From the NCBI GenBank assembly GCA_041912175.1, contig JAYRNN010000187.1:1-39613 (forward strand): DNA of 39,613 nt. Reading direction: 5' to 3'. Every line of letters begins with the position of its first letter. The first letter of the stretch is position 1. The position numbers and the translations under genes are program-made. Below are positions 15,244 to 22,972 of this stretch, piece by piece. This stretch comes from CAZAGA01 sp041912175. GTDB taxonomy: Bacteria; Chloroflexota; Anaerolineae; Anaerolineales; UBA4823. The notes beneath the pieces were generated by a model. It worked only from the letters and a program-made list of their open reading frames with translations. It made no database searches and was not told the origin of the DNA.

Positions 15244-16065
15244 TTAATGAACCCAGAAGGCAACGCCCCAAAAAATTAACAGGATGATCCCTGGTTCGAG
15301 CAACGCCTTGCGCAAGGGAACCTTTTCCAAAAGGCTGCCCATCAAGCTGGTCAGGCTATAAGCTGCGCCTAGCAATGCCAGGGCATAGGATACGGGCGAC
15401 AGAGGCCAATAATGGAAAGCAGCCACGAGTTGAGCGATGAGCATGGCTACAATACCGGCATGCAAAGGCGCCCACCTACCATGCAAGCGCAAGTGAAGCG
15501 TACGCAGGCAGATCGCCGCAGTCGCCAGGGTAATCGTGGGCAGGATCAGATACAACCGTAAACTGGAATACCGCAAACTAGCTACAAGGATCAGGAATAA
15601 TGCAAACGAGACGATCGTGAGACCGGCTGCAGCGATGGGCTGGCGTGCATCATTCGCATCTACGACAATATATTCAGCCACCAACACCAACATCAGAATT
15701 GTCCCGCCCAAGAAAAAACCGGCCCACCATAACGTCCCCGAGGGGAGTTGAAACAAAGTGATCCCTAGGATCCATGCGGTCAGGGCAGGGAGCAGCCAAT
15801 GCTCTGGACGGTACCGCCGGCTCAAGGCTGGGTGATCCCGAACCAACCAATCGGCGCCGGTCGCTGTGAGGGCGGCTACCGGTATTACGATCAGGGTCTG
15901 TAAATTAAGCGGGTACGCCAAAAAGAAACCTGGTAATTGGAGTGACAGGCTGCGTAAAGGAAGATTAATATAGCGCGCCAATGCATATGCCAGGAGCATC
16001 GTGGCTGCAATAATGCTCAAGCGATCGAAATCGGGCAATGAGCGTGGTTTTTCAATAGCATTCAC
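15244..16065 (-). CDS. Polytopic membrane protein (possibly DUF5656 family)
   Basis: This 273-residue protein is almost entirely hydrophobic, with about eight predicted helices and short polar loops (for example VRDHPALSRRYRPEHW, VDANDARQP). I recall similar Chloroflexota proteins as DUF5656, but cannot verify that, and no catalytic motif is visible. The start is a GTG at 16063-16065 with no Shine-Dalgarno. A promoter (TTGGCA, 17 bases, TAGAAT) ends 6 bases upstream, so the mRNA should begin at or next to the GTG, a leaderless arrangement that supports this start. It precedes plsY on the same strand, which suggests an envelope or lipid role, but this is only contextual. Confidence 0.72.
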   Translation of the reverse strand: MNAIEKPRSLPDFDRLSIIAATMLLAYALARYINLPLRSLSLQLPGFFLAYPLNLQTLIVIPVAALTATGADWLVRDHPALSRRYRPEHWLLPALTAWILGITLFQLPSGTLWWAGFFLGGTILMLVLVAEYIVVDANDARQPIAAAGLTIVSFALFLILVASLRYSSLRLYLILPTITLATAAICLRTLHLRLHGRWAPLHAGIVAMLIAQLVAAFHYWPLSPVSYALALLGAAYSLTSLMGSLLEKVPLRKALLEPGIILLIFWGVAFWVH

Positions 16066-16071
16066 AGGGGT

Positions 16072-16100
16072 ATTCTAACCGTGTCCTGCGTAAATGCCAA
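16072..16100 (-). promoter_or_regulatory. Promoter giving a leaderless mRNA for the membrane protein
   Basis: On the minus strand TTGGCA (16095-16100) and TAGAAT (16072-16077) have a 17-base spacer. Six bases separate the -10 box from the GTG start codon at 16065, so initiation is predicted at the first base of the coding region. Confidence 0.72.
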
Positions 16101-16163
16101 TATGGTAATCACCCGGCGCCAAAACACCCCTTGCGAAAGCCGTGGGGCAATCGTATTATAGAC

Positions 16164-16192
16164 TTGACGATTACCCGACAATCGCTTAGGAT
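16164..16192 (+). promoter_or_regulatory. Promoter of the GT4 operon, near-leaderless
   Basis: TTGACG (16164-16169), a 17-base spacer and TAGGAT (16187-16192) precede the ATG at 16203 by only 10 bases. Transcription should start at about 16199, leaving a 0-4 base leader. It diverges from the promoter at 16072-16100. Confidence 0.65.
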
Positions 16193-16202
16193 AAGAAAAC
16201 GA

Positions 16203-17369
16203 ATGCGCATCGGAATGATGGCGGACATGTATAAACCATTCATTAGCGGGGTGACGAGCTACATTGCCCTATATAAACGCGCTTTTGAAAACGCCGGTCA
16301 CGAAGTCTACGTTTTTACATTTGGAAGACCGAATGATCCCCAGGATGAACGCAATATTATCCGTTCGCCGGGCCTTCCAACGTTCGTTAAAGGCGTCTAC
16401 GGCGGCCTGGTTTACAGTCAAACCGCGCGTCGTCTGCTGCAGACGATGGATATCGCCCACGTCCACCATCCTACGATGAGCGGGATATTAGCGGCGCGGT
16501 ATTGCCGGCCCGCCAAAATACCGATTGTTTTTACGAATCACACGCGCTATGATAGCTACGGCGCCATCATCACGGATAAAGCTTTGCGACGCGCCTACAT
16601 GAAAATTTTAAGATTTTACATGTTGAATTTTTATCGCAAGGTCGATCTGGTAATTGTACCCACTGCCGGGGCGAAGCAGGTGATGATACCGTTCGGATTG
16701 CCCAAGGATGCCCGGGTGGTGCCGCATGGCCTGGATCTGTCTTTATTCCGCTCTCGCCAGGATTCTTTCGCTCGGAAAGAGTTTGGTTTTAGTTCACAGG
16801 ATGTGGTGTTAATTTATATCGGCCGGTTAGGCCTTGAAAAAAACCTCCCTTTTCTCATCCAATCCTTTAAGGAAGCGCTCCAGATCAGAAATAATCTTGC
16901 TTTGATCCTCGTCGGGGACGGCCCGGTACGACGAGATCTACAGAGAGCTGTCCTGAGCCACGGCATATCGGAGCGCGTTTGTTTTGTTGGCGAGACGCCG
17001 CACGAAAAATTGCCCGCCTATTATCGTTTAGGAGATATCTTCGTCATGCCGTCAACCAATGAGACTTTTGGTTTTACGCTGGTCGAGGCGATGGCTTGTG
17101 GTCTCCCTGTTGTTGCGATGGATGTCCCTGGGATTAGAGATAATGTCGAGCCTGGCGTTACCGGTTTGCTTGCCTTGCCAGAATCCGGTGAATTTACTGC
17201 CCGGCTGCTTGAATTGACGGCGGACGCGGATTTACGATGCTCGATGGGCCGGCGAGCCTGTCTGGCTGCTGAGAAATATTCTATAGAGCGTTCCATCCCT
17301 GAACTGCTTTCGATTTATAATGAGTTAATCGAAGTTCGAAAACAAAATTCATTCGAAAACCCTGACTAA
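16203..17369 (+). CDS. GT4 family glycosyltransferase (first of a tandem pair)
   Basis: A 388-residue retaining glycosyltransferase of the GT4/GT-B fold. The N-terminal acceptor domain starts MRIGMMADMYKPFISGV and contains HVHHP and FTNHTRYDSYG. The C-terminal donor domain has IGRLGLEKNLPFLIQ, LVGDGP and the nucleotide-sugar block ETFGFTLVEAMACGLPVVA, including the conserved E-x7-E pattern. It is most like the diacylglycerol glucosyltransferase group that builds membrane glycolipids, but the substrate is inferred. An ATG 72 bases upstream lies ahead of the promoter at 16164-16192, so the start at 16203 is preferred. It heads an operon with a second GT4, yraN and miaA. Confidence 0.9.
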   Translation: MRIGMMADMYKPFISGVTSYIALYKRAFENAGHEVYVFTFGRPNDPQDERNIIRSPGLPTFVKGVYGGLVYSQTARRLLQTMDIAHVHHPTMSGILAARYCRPAKIPIVFTNHTRYDSYGAIITDKALRRAYMKILRFYMLNFYRKVDLVIVPTAGAKQVMIPFGLPKDARVVPHGLDLSLFRSRQDSFARKEFGFSSQDVVLIYIGRLGLEKNLPFLIQSFKEALQIRNNLALILVGDGPVRRDLQRAVLSHGISERVCFVGETPHEKLPAYYRLGDIFVMPSTNETFGFTLVEAMACGLPVVAMDVPGIRDNVEPGVTGLLALPESGEFTARLLELTADADLRCSMGRRACLAAEKYSIERSIPELLSIYNELIEVRKQNSFENPD

Positions 17370-17384
17370 AAAAGTGAGGCTCTG

Positions 17385-18578
17385 ATGAGAATTGGAATGA
17401 TGGCGGACTTGTACAAGCCGCACATCAGTGGGGTGACGAACTATATCTCACTGAATAAACAGGTACTCGAGGCAGACGGCCATGAAGTATTCGTATTCAC
17501 ATTTGGCGGCCTGGATTATCAAGATGATGAGTCGAATATCATCCGTTCGCCTGGAATCCCAATGGCGGTTAAGGGATATAGTTTTAATATGCGCTATTCC
17601 GGCCAGGCGCGCCGGATCCTGCAAACCATGGATGTTGTGCACGTGCACCACCCGTTTGTCAGCGGCTCGCTGTCTCAGATCTACTGCCGCCCGAAGGGTA
17701 TCCCGATTATTTTTACGAACCATACCCGCTATGACTTATACGCCCAGGCATATATCCCGATCCTGGCTGATATGGTGGGAGACCTGGCGATGGGAGGCTA
17801 TTTGCCCTCCTTCTGCCGTGGGGTAGATCTGGTGGTCTCCCCTTCAGCCGGCATGCGAGATGTGTTGGCGAAAGCCGGCGTTGACGTGCCCATTGATGTC
17901 GTCCCAAATGGGATTGACCTGGAGCCATTCCGCAGGCCGGTTGAGCCCATTTCACGATCCGAGTTGGGTCTTTCTGAAGAAGATGTCCTGCTGGCATTCG
18001 TGGGTCGCTTGGGCCCTGAAAAGAACCTGGCATTTTTGCTGCGCTCCTTTTCGGCGGCCTGGCAGGCGTTCCCGCAAGCCGCGCTGATCTTATTAGGGGA
18101 CGGGCCTGGGCGTGAGAGCCTGGAAACATACGTCCACCAGGAGGGGCTCCAAGATAGGGTGCGCTTTACGGGCCTGCTGCCTTACGCTGAACTACCCCGC
18201 TTCGTAGCTGCTTCGGATGCGTTTGTCACCGCCTCAGTGACAGAGGTGCACCCGCTTACGGTGATCGAAGCGCTGGCTGCAGGATTGCCGATTTTGGGCA
18301 TCCAATCTCCTGGGGTGGGCGATACCGTAGTGGATGGCCGGAATGGTTTCCTATGCCCCAGTGAAGACCTGACCCTTTTTACAGCCCGCATGATGCGTTT
18401 ATTGATGGATAAAGAAAAGCGCCAATCCATGGGGCAGGCGGCGCGGGCTGACTCGGAATTTTATTCCATTCATCGTACTGCTCATATGATGTTAGAACGC
18501 TATCAGATGGTCGTCGACCGGGCTGCTGCACGCAAGAAAAATAAACGTACTCGCCGCGGCGCACACGGGGAAGAATAA
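17385..18578 (+). CDS. GT4 family glycosyltransferase (second of a tandem pair)
   Basis: A 397-residue paralogue of the preceding gene, 15 bases downstream, with GTGAGG as Shine-Dalgarno. The N-termini are nearly identical in pattern (MRIGMMADLYKPHISGVT), and both contain VHVHHP and FTNHTRYD. The donor block differs: TEVHPLTVIEALAAGLPILG replaces ETFGFTLVEAMACGLPVVA, so the sugar or acceptor may have changed since duplication. A basic C-terminal tail (ARKKNKRTRRG) could hold it at an anionic membrane surface. Two successive GT4 enzymes suit the stepwise addition of two sugars to a lipid, such as mono- then diglycosyl-diacylglycerol; plsY lies close by. That pathway is an inference. Confidence 0.9.
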   Translation: MRIGMMADLYKPHISGVTNYISLNKQVLEADGHEVFVFTFGGLDYQDDESNIIRSPGIPMAVKGYSFNMRYSGQARRILQTMDVVHVHHPFVSGSLSQIYCRPKGIPIIFTNHTRYDLYAQAYIPILADMVGDLAMGGYLPSFCRGVDLVVSPSAGMRDVLAKAGVDVPIDVVPNGIDLEPFRRPVEPISRSELGLSEEDVLLAFVGRLGPEKNLAFLLRSFSAAWQAFPQAALILLGDGPGRESLETYVHQEGLQDRVRFTGLLPYAELPRFVAASDAFVTASVTEVHPLTVIEALAAGLPILGIQSPGVGDTVVDGRNGFLCPSEDLTLFTARMMRLLMDKEKRQSMGQAARADSEFYSIHRTAHMMLERYQMVVDRAAARKKNKRTRRGAHGEE

Positions 18579-18581
18579 CCG

Positions 18582-18992
18582 GTGGCAAAGACATACCGCC
18601 AGGCGTTGGGAAGCTGGGGGGAACAGGCGGCCGCGGAATATTTGATCGCCAAAGGTTATACCATCCTTGAACGAAATTCCCGCACACCTTATGGGGAGAT
18701 CGACTTGATTGCCGTCCAGCCGGATGAGCCATCTCTCGATAACTTGTTTCCAGGTAAGAACTCCCAGGTGCTCGTCTTTGTCGAAGTCAAGACACGCGCT
18801 TCCGCCGCCTTTGGTTTACCAGAAGAGGCCGTGACCGGGCGAAAGAGAACGCACTTGCTTTCCTCAGCGCAGGCTTATACGCAAACCCATGCCGATCTTC
18901 CCCAGACCTGGCGGATCGATGTCATTGCCATCCGGCGCCCAGGGGTCGGGGGTACTCCAGAAATCGTCCACTTCGAAAATGCAGTCAGCTAA
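18582..18992 (+). CDS. yraN: YraN family (UPF0102) putative endonuclease
   Basis: A 136-residue UPF0102/YraN protein. It shows LGSWGEQAAAEYLIAKGYTILERN and YGEIDLIA, with a later FVEVKTR; together E, D and E-x-K form the PD-(D/E)XK nuclease-like core of the family. The biological function of YraN is not established. It starts with GTG 3 bases after the stop of the second GT4 gene, so it is co-transcribed and probably translationally coupled. Its length matches the family, with a slight insertion (PDEPSLDNLFPGKNSQ) between the core strands. Its 3' end overlaps the start of miaA. Confidence 0.9.
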   Translation: MAKTYRQALGSWGEQAAAEYLIAKGYTILERNSRTPYGEIDLIAVQPDEPSLDNLFPGKNSQVLVFVEVKTRASAAFGLPEEAVTGRKRTHLLSSAQAYTQTHADLPQTWRIDVIAIRRPGVGGTPEIVHFENAVS

Positions 18993-19956
18993 CCAACCAA
19001 CGATCACAGTCGCCCCACCTGGAAATCCGCCGCTTCGTACGCCGTTGGTGGCCATCGTCGGGGCTACTGCGGTCGGCAAGACGGAGATCTCGATCCAATT
19101 GGCGGAACGCCTGCAGGGCGAAATCGTCTCCGCTGATTCGCGCTTATTTTACCGGGGTATGGATATTGGTACGGCCAAGCCCAGCCTGGAAGACCGCGCC
19201 CGCGTACCGCATCATCTGATCGATGTGGCAGATCCCGATGAAATCTTGAGCCTGGCCGAATTCCAGTCGCGCGCCCAATCGGCGATCGAGGCGATCTCAG
19301 CGCGTGGGCGGACGGCCTTTCTGGTTGGCGGCACAGGCCAGTACATGCGGGCCGTCGCTCAGGGCTGGCAGGCGCCGCAGGTAGAGCCCAACATGCCCCT
19401 GCGCCAGGCGCTGGAAGACTGGGCGCAGCAAGTAGGCCAGGCTGGAATGCACGCCCGGCTGGCAGTGCTCGACCCGCAGGCTGCCGGTCAGATTGACGCG
19501 CGCAATCTACGCCGGACGATACGCGCCTTCGAAGTTATTTTTTTGACCGGGCGCCGTTTCTCAGACCAACGCCAGCGTGGATGCTCGCCTTATCGCCTTT
19601 TGACCTTGGGGCTTTGGCGACCGCGACCAGAACTATATGCGCGGATCGACGCTCGCATCGACGCGATGATCGCCGCTGGGCTGGTTCAAGAGGTTGAGGG
19701 GCTGCTGGGGCGCGGTTTTTCGGCCCATCTGCCTTCGCTCTCCGCAATCGGATATCGCCAGATCATTGCCTATCTGCAAGGCGAGTTCAGCCTGGCAGAA
19801 GCGATTGTTCAAACAAAACGCGCCACGCGTATTTTTGTGCGCAGGCAGGCCAATTGGTTCAAGCAGGATGATCCTGAAATTGATTGGTTTTTAGCGAGTG
19901 ATCGTGTGGTGGATGAGATGGAGAGAAGTGTGCGTTTATTCATCGGACATTCATAA
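18979..19956 (+). CDS. miaA: tRNA dimethylallyltransferase MiaA
   Basis: MiaA transfers a dimethylallyl group to A37 of tRNAs that read UNN codons, improving decoding. The 325-residue protein has the P-loop GATAVGKT near residue 30, SADSRLFYRGMDIGTAKP, HHLIDVADP, LVGGTGQYMRA and the C-terminal SAIGYRQIIAYL and TKRATRIFVRRQANWF blocks. I choose the ATG at 18979, which overlaps the last 14 bases of yraN in another frame. An in-frame ATG at 18889 lies deep in yraN and would add 30 unrelated residues. The start has no strong Shine-Dalgarno, so it may depend on coupling to yraN. The gene looks complete and ends the GT4 operon. Confidence 0.93.
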   Translation: MQSANQPTITVAPPGNPPLRTPLVAIVGATAVGKTEISIQLAERLQGEIVSADSRLFYRGMDIGTAKPSLEDRARVPHHLIDVADPDEILSLAEFQSRAQSAIEAISARGRTAFLVGGTGQYMRAVAQGWQAPQVEPNMPLRQALEDWAQQVGQAGMHARLAVLDPQAAGQIDARNLRRTIRAFEVIFLTGRRFSDQRQRGCSPYRLLTLGLWRPRPELYARIDARIDAMIAAGLVQEVEGLLGRGFSAHLPSLSAIGYRQIIAYLQGEFSLAEAIVQTKRATRIFVRRQANWFKQDDPEIDWFLASDRVVDEMERSVRLFIGHS

Positions 19957-19979
19957 AAAGACCAATAGTCGCCAAACAT

Positions 19980-20008
19980 TTGACAATAAAAATGTTACCT
20001 TCTATACT
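19980..20008 (+). promoter_or_regulatory. Near-consensus promoter of the acyl-CoA ligase gene
   Basis: TTGACA (19980-19985) and TATACT (20003-20008) are spaced by 17 bases, one mismatch from the sigma-70 consensus. Transcription would start near 20015, leaving a leader of about 50 bases that carries the strong Shine-Dalgarno AGAGGAGG before the ATG at 20066. Confidence 0.82.
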
Positions 20009-20065
20009 ATTCATATACTAACTGAACTTTCCCTAATTTGTAACAATTAAACAGAGGAGGCTGCA

Positions 20066-21751
20066 ATGGAGGAAAAACCGTGGCTAAAGTTCTACGATAA
20101 AGGCGTACCGCAGACGATCGATTATCCCCCCGTTCCATTATTTCAGTTCTTGGAAGATGCAGCCCGCAAATATCCTAACAACCCTTGTACGATCTTTAAA
20201 GGGGAGGTCATCACTTATCATGAGATGAGTGAACTGACCGACCGACTTGCCGCCGGGCTGGCTGAATATGGCATTAAGAAAGGCGACCGGGTGGGCATCT
20301 TCATGCCCAACACGCCTCAATTTGTGATGGCTTATTTTGCCGTATTGAAAATCGGCGCCGTTGTTGTAGCGACTAACCCGCTTTACAGCGCCCGCGAGCT
20401 CGAACACCAGGTGAATGACGCGGGCGTGGAAGTAATGCTGGTGATGAGCAATTTTTATAACACCATCAAGCAAGTCCAGGCGAATACCAAGATCCGCACC
20501 CTGATCGTCACCAATCTTAAAGAAGCCCTGCCGCCGGTTTTGGCATTCCTCTTCACCCTGACGAAAGAGAAAAAAGGCGGCTTTCGGGTTCAACTGGCAG
20601 AGGGCGATGTCTGGATGCAGGATTTGATCAGCCGCCACAAACCGGAAGATCGGCCAAAGGTTTCTGTTGGTCCCGACGACACGGCCCTCTTTCAGTACAG
20701 CGGCGGTACCACAGGGATTTCGAAAGCCGCGATCGCCTTACATCGGAATATTGTCGCCAATGCGCTCCAGATCCGTTCCTGGATGCCAACAGCAGTGGAT
20801 GGCAAAGAGGTGGTCCTGATGGCCATCCCGCTCTTTCATGTCTACGGCATGGTGGCCGGGATGTGCTTTGCGATGCGCCTGGCGGCTTCAATGGTGATGA
20901 TCCCCAACCCACGTGATCTGGGCGATGTGCTCGAGAGTATCCAGAAGTACAAAGCCACGATCTTCCCGGGTGTGCCCACCATGTACAACGCCATCAATAA
21001 CCATCCTGAGGTGAAGGCCGGTAAATACAACCTGAGTACGATTAAAGCCTGCATCTCGGGCTCAGCGCCGCTGCTCCGCGAAACCAAAGACAAGTTCGAA
21101 GCCCTGACCGGCGGCAAGCTGGTTGAAGGCTTTGGCATGTCCGAAGCGCCGACCGCCTCGCATTGCAACCCGTTGTTTGGGGAAAACCCGGTCGGCTCGA
21201 TTGGCTTGCCCTTGCCAGATATGGATTGCCGGATTATCAGTCTGGAGGATGAAACGACGGTTCTGCCGGTCGGCGAGATCGGTGAGCTGGTGATCAAAGG
21301 CCCGAATGTAATGAAGGGCTATCACAATATGCCCACCGAGACCACCAATAGCCTGCGTGATGGCTGGTTGTACAGCGGCGACATCGCCCGCATGGACGAG
21401 AAAGGCTTTTTCTACATCGTCGACCGAAAGAAAGAGCTGATTAAACCGGGCGGTTACCAGGTCTGGCCACGTGAAGTAGAGGAAGTGATTGCCGCCAACC
21501 CGAAAGTTTTGGAAGTGGGGGTAGCAGGCGTCCCTGATCCTTACCGGGGCGAGACGGTCAAGGCCTGGGTTGTGCTGAAACCCGACGTCACGGCCAGCGA
21601 AGAGGAGATCAAAGCCTGGTGCTCAGACAAGCTGGCTAAATTTAAAGTGCCTACACAAGTGGAATTCCGCACTGAATTGCCGAAGACCGTGGTGGGCAAG
21701 ATTCTGCGCCGCGAGTTGGTGCGCCAAGAGAAAGAGAAAACAGCCTCTTAA
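20066..21751 (+). CDS. Long-chain acyl-CoA ligase (FadD-like, AMP-forming)
   Basis: A 561-residue ANL-superfamily adenylating enzyme. It carries the AMP-binding loop YSGGTTGISK (211-220), GFGMSEAPTASHCNP (the A5 motif), DGWLYSGDIARMDEKGFFYIVDRKKELIKPGGYQVWP (A7-A8 hinge) and the C-terminal catalytic lysine in VGKILRREL (Lys545). These mark a complete fatty acyl-CoA synthetase, which activates fatty acids for beta-oxidation or lipid synthesis. The exact chain length is not readable. Strong promoter and ribosome-binding sequences suggest high expression. It is a single transcription unit between miaA and the tRNA gene. A stem-loop starts at its stop codon. Confidence 0.93.
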   Translation: MEEKPWLKFYDKGVPQTIDYPPVPLFQFLEDAARKYPNNPCTIFKGEVITYHEMSELTDRLAAGLAEYGIKKGDRVGIFMPNTPQFVMAYFAVLKIGAVVVATNPLYSARELEHQVNDAGVEVMLVMSNFYNTIKQVQANTKIRTLIVTNLKEALPPVLAFLFTLTKEKKGGFRVQLAEGDVWMQDLISRHKPEDRPKVSVGPDDTALFQYSGGTTGISKAAIALHRNIVANALQIRSWMPTAVDGKEVVLMAIPLFHVYGMVAGMCFAMRLAASMVMIPNPRDLGDVLESIQKYKATIFPGVPTMYNAINNHPEVKAGKYNLSTIKACISGSAPLLRETKDKFEALTGGKLVEGFGMSEAPTASHCNPLFGENPVGSIGLPLPDMDCRIISLEDETTVLPVGEIGELVIKGPNVMKGYHNMPTETTNSLRDGWLYSGDIARMDEKGFFYIVDRKKELIKPGGYQVWPREVEEVIAANPKVLEVGVAGVPDPYRGETVKAWVVLKPDVTASEEEIKAWCSDKLAKFKVPTQVEFRTELPKTVVGKILRRELVRQEKEKTAS

Positions 21752-21789
21752 GCGAGGTATGGATCGACGAAATTGATCCATTCTTCGCT
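21751..21789 (+). other. Stem-loop at the 3' end of the acyl-CoA ligase gene
   Basis: AGCGA (21751-21755) and TGGATC (21760-21765) pair with GATCCA (21775-21780) and TCGCT (21785-21789), with a small internal loop. No T-run follows, so it is more likely a 3'-end stabilising or Rho-assisted structure than a classic intrinsic terminator. Confidence 0.55.
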
Positions 21790-21804
21790 CCAATGACAAA
21801 GTTA

Positions 21805-21833
21805 TTGACGCTGCTCCTGGGGCGTGGTAGAAT
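21805..21833 (+). promoter_or_regulatory. Promoter of tRNA-Glu
   Basis: TTGACG (21805-21810), a 17-base spacer and TAGAAT (21828-21833) lie 22 bases before the mature 5' end of the tRNA. Confidence 0.75.
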
Positions 21834-21855
21834 TCGCACGCTTCAGGAGCACCAG

Positions 21856-21928
21856 GCCCCCATCGTCTAGTGGCCCAGGACGCGGCCCTCTCAAGGCCAA
21901 AACAGGGGTTCGAGTCCCCTTGGGGGCA
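21856..21928 (+). tRNA. tRNA-Glu (anticodon CTC)
   Basis: A 73-base cloverleaf. The acceptor GCCCCCA/TGGGGGC is followed by discriminator A, with CCA not encoded. The D-stem is GTCT/GGAC, the anticodon loop CTCTCAA gives anticodon CTC at 21890-21892, and the T-arm is AGGGG-TTCGAGT-CCCCT. The outermost anticodon-stem pair (27-43) is a C-A mismatch (21883 and 21899), leaving four pairs; the rest pairs well. It would read GAG codons. It has its own promoter and terminator. Confidence 0.96.
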
Positions 21929-21929
21929 T

Positions 21930-21959
21930 AAAAAATCCGCCGTGTAAGGCGGATTTTTT
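21930..21959. terminator. Bidirectional intrinsic terminator
   Basis: AAAAAATCCGCC (21930-21941), loop GTGTAA, and GGCGGATTTTTT (21948-21959) form a perfect 12-base-pair hairpin with A and T tracts on both sides. It ends tRNA-Glu on the plus strand and the converging small gene at 21961 on the minus strand. Confidence 0.92.
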
Positions 21960-21960
21960 C

Positions 21961-22176
21961 TTACGCTGGGGGCAACTGCCAGAGAGAGAGCAATTCCAAA
22001 TTTAGGGAATGGATTCTGGACAAGACACCGAATACGGCTGCCTGGTCGAGGAGTTGGCCTGTCAAGACCGTCTCGCCATTCGGCCCTGGATGAATCTCCA
22101 AGTCTTCAAACCATGTGGACCAACGCTCTGTCAGGGTTCCTCTGACCTTGATCTCGTAAATGCAAGGCTTATTCAT
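21961..22176 (-). CDS. Small conserved protein of unknown function
   Basis: This 71-residue protein reads as one small alpha/beta domain: IYEIKVRGTLTERWSTWFEDLEI, then TVLTGQLLDQAAVFGVLSRIHSLNLELLSLWQL. The block G.L.DQAALFGVL.RI..L.L.L is a pattern I recall from many short hypothetical proteins in Anaerolineae and Actinobacteria, often beside flavin proteins or SDRs; I know no function for it. It starts 6 bases after the flavodoxin stop and ends at the shared terminator, so it is the last gene of the operon. It has no signal peptide or helix long enough to span the membrane. Confidence 0.8.
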   Translation of the reverse strand: MNKPCIYEIKVRGTLTERWSTWFEDLEIHPGPNGETVLTGQLLDQAAVFGVLSRIHSLNLELLSLWQLPPA

Positions 22177-22182
22177 ATATTT

Positions 22183-22704
22183 TTACTCGACTAATTTAGG
22201 GGCGAGACTCTCGGTCCAGGCATGTATGGCGGCCCAGTCCCGGTGATCGCCCTCTTTCCAGACGCCGAGCAGAACCACAAGGCGCATCGCCAGCACATTG
22301 AACGAAAAAGGCAATTTGGAGAAATCCAATGCCCCGGCAAAATAGCCTTCGCTGACGGGATGTACCAGCGCGCGCACGGGGTTCATCCAGGCCTTCAGAC
22401 CCTCCAGGTATTGTCCAGCGCTAGCCATGGATAGCGTGATACAAACCATGAAAGAAGCGAAGGGCTTACACGACAACTCGGAGCGATGATCAGACATGAA
22501 CTGCATCGCCTCTGGCAGCCATTTTTGCCCGCAGATGGCGCTGCCCGCCACCACAGCTCGATAGGGCGCCAGGTCCCTGACTTCCTGCATCGGCAGGACG
22601 TCAACTTGCAATCCCTTTTCACTCAGGGTTTTGCCAATCGCTTCCGCCACACCGGCGGTGGATCCTGCGCGGCTGGCATACGTTACCAAAATCTTGTTAT
22701 TCAT
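22183..22704 (-). CDS. Flavodoxin-domain protein (HemG-like)
   Basis: A 173-residue flavodoxin-fold protein. The phosphate-binding loop of FMN is TYASRAGSTAGVAEAIG near the N-terminus, followed by APYRAVVAGSAICGQKWLPEA and FMVCITLS, matching the HemG/flavodoxin_5 group. HemG oxidises protoporphyrinogen in enterobacteria, but many relatives act as general flavin electron carriers, so I give no substrate. A strong Shine-Dalgarno (AAGGAGAG) precedes the ATG and overlaps the stop of the SDR remnant upstream. It is in a minus-strand operon with the DUF4386-like gene, the SDR remnant and the 71-residue protein. The C-terminal part is more hydrophobic (FNVLAMRLVVLLGVW), possibly for membrane contact. 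Confidence 0.87.
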   Translation of the reverse strand: MNNKILVTYASRAGSTAGVAEAIGKTLSEKGLQVDVLPMQEVRDLAPYRAVVAGSAICGQKWLPEAMQFMSDHRSELSCKPFASFMVCITLSMASAGQYLEGLKAWMNPVRALVHPVSEGYFAGALDFSKLPFSFNVLAMRLVVLLGVWKEGDHRDWAAIHAWTESLAPKLVE

Positions 22705-22717
22705 GGGTATCTCTCCT

Positions 22718-22954
22718 TCAAATTTTAAACATCTGTCTAACGATTAAATCCCATGTCGAAGCGCCCAAAAAGAGCACTACCCTTCCGGAGAAAGGAAAAC
22801 CGGCGACATAGCGTGCTCCCGGCCGGCGGGACTCAATTGCCTGCTGCACCACCCGGGAAACAACCTCAGGCGTTGCTTCCCCCCTGGTCCATGTCTGCCG
22901 TGACCTTTTCATACTGGTGATAGAGCGACTAATAGGGAAAAGCGGGATTTGCAA
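22718..22954 (-). pseudogene. Remnant of a short-chain dehydrogenase (C-terminal end only)
   Basis: The reading frame encodes 78 residues that match only the C-terminus of a classical SDR: SMKRSRQTWTRGEATPEVVSRVVQQAIESRRPGARYVAGFP, then a LIVRQ ending, corresponding to the common 'TPE.VA..V..A...R.PR.RYVVG' tail. The Rossmann GxxxGxG and YxxxK parts are absent. The DUF4386-like gene ends at 22973, 18 bases upstream, so the rest has been deleted rather than shifted to another frame. It may still be translated but cannot be an active dehydrogenase. Its TGA overlaps the flavodoxin ribosome-binding site, as expected for the last part of a once-intact operon gene. Confidence 0.72.
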
Positions 22955-22972
22955 AGATTTCCTGTTCAGAAT

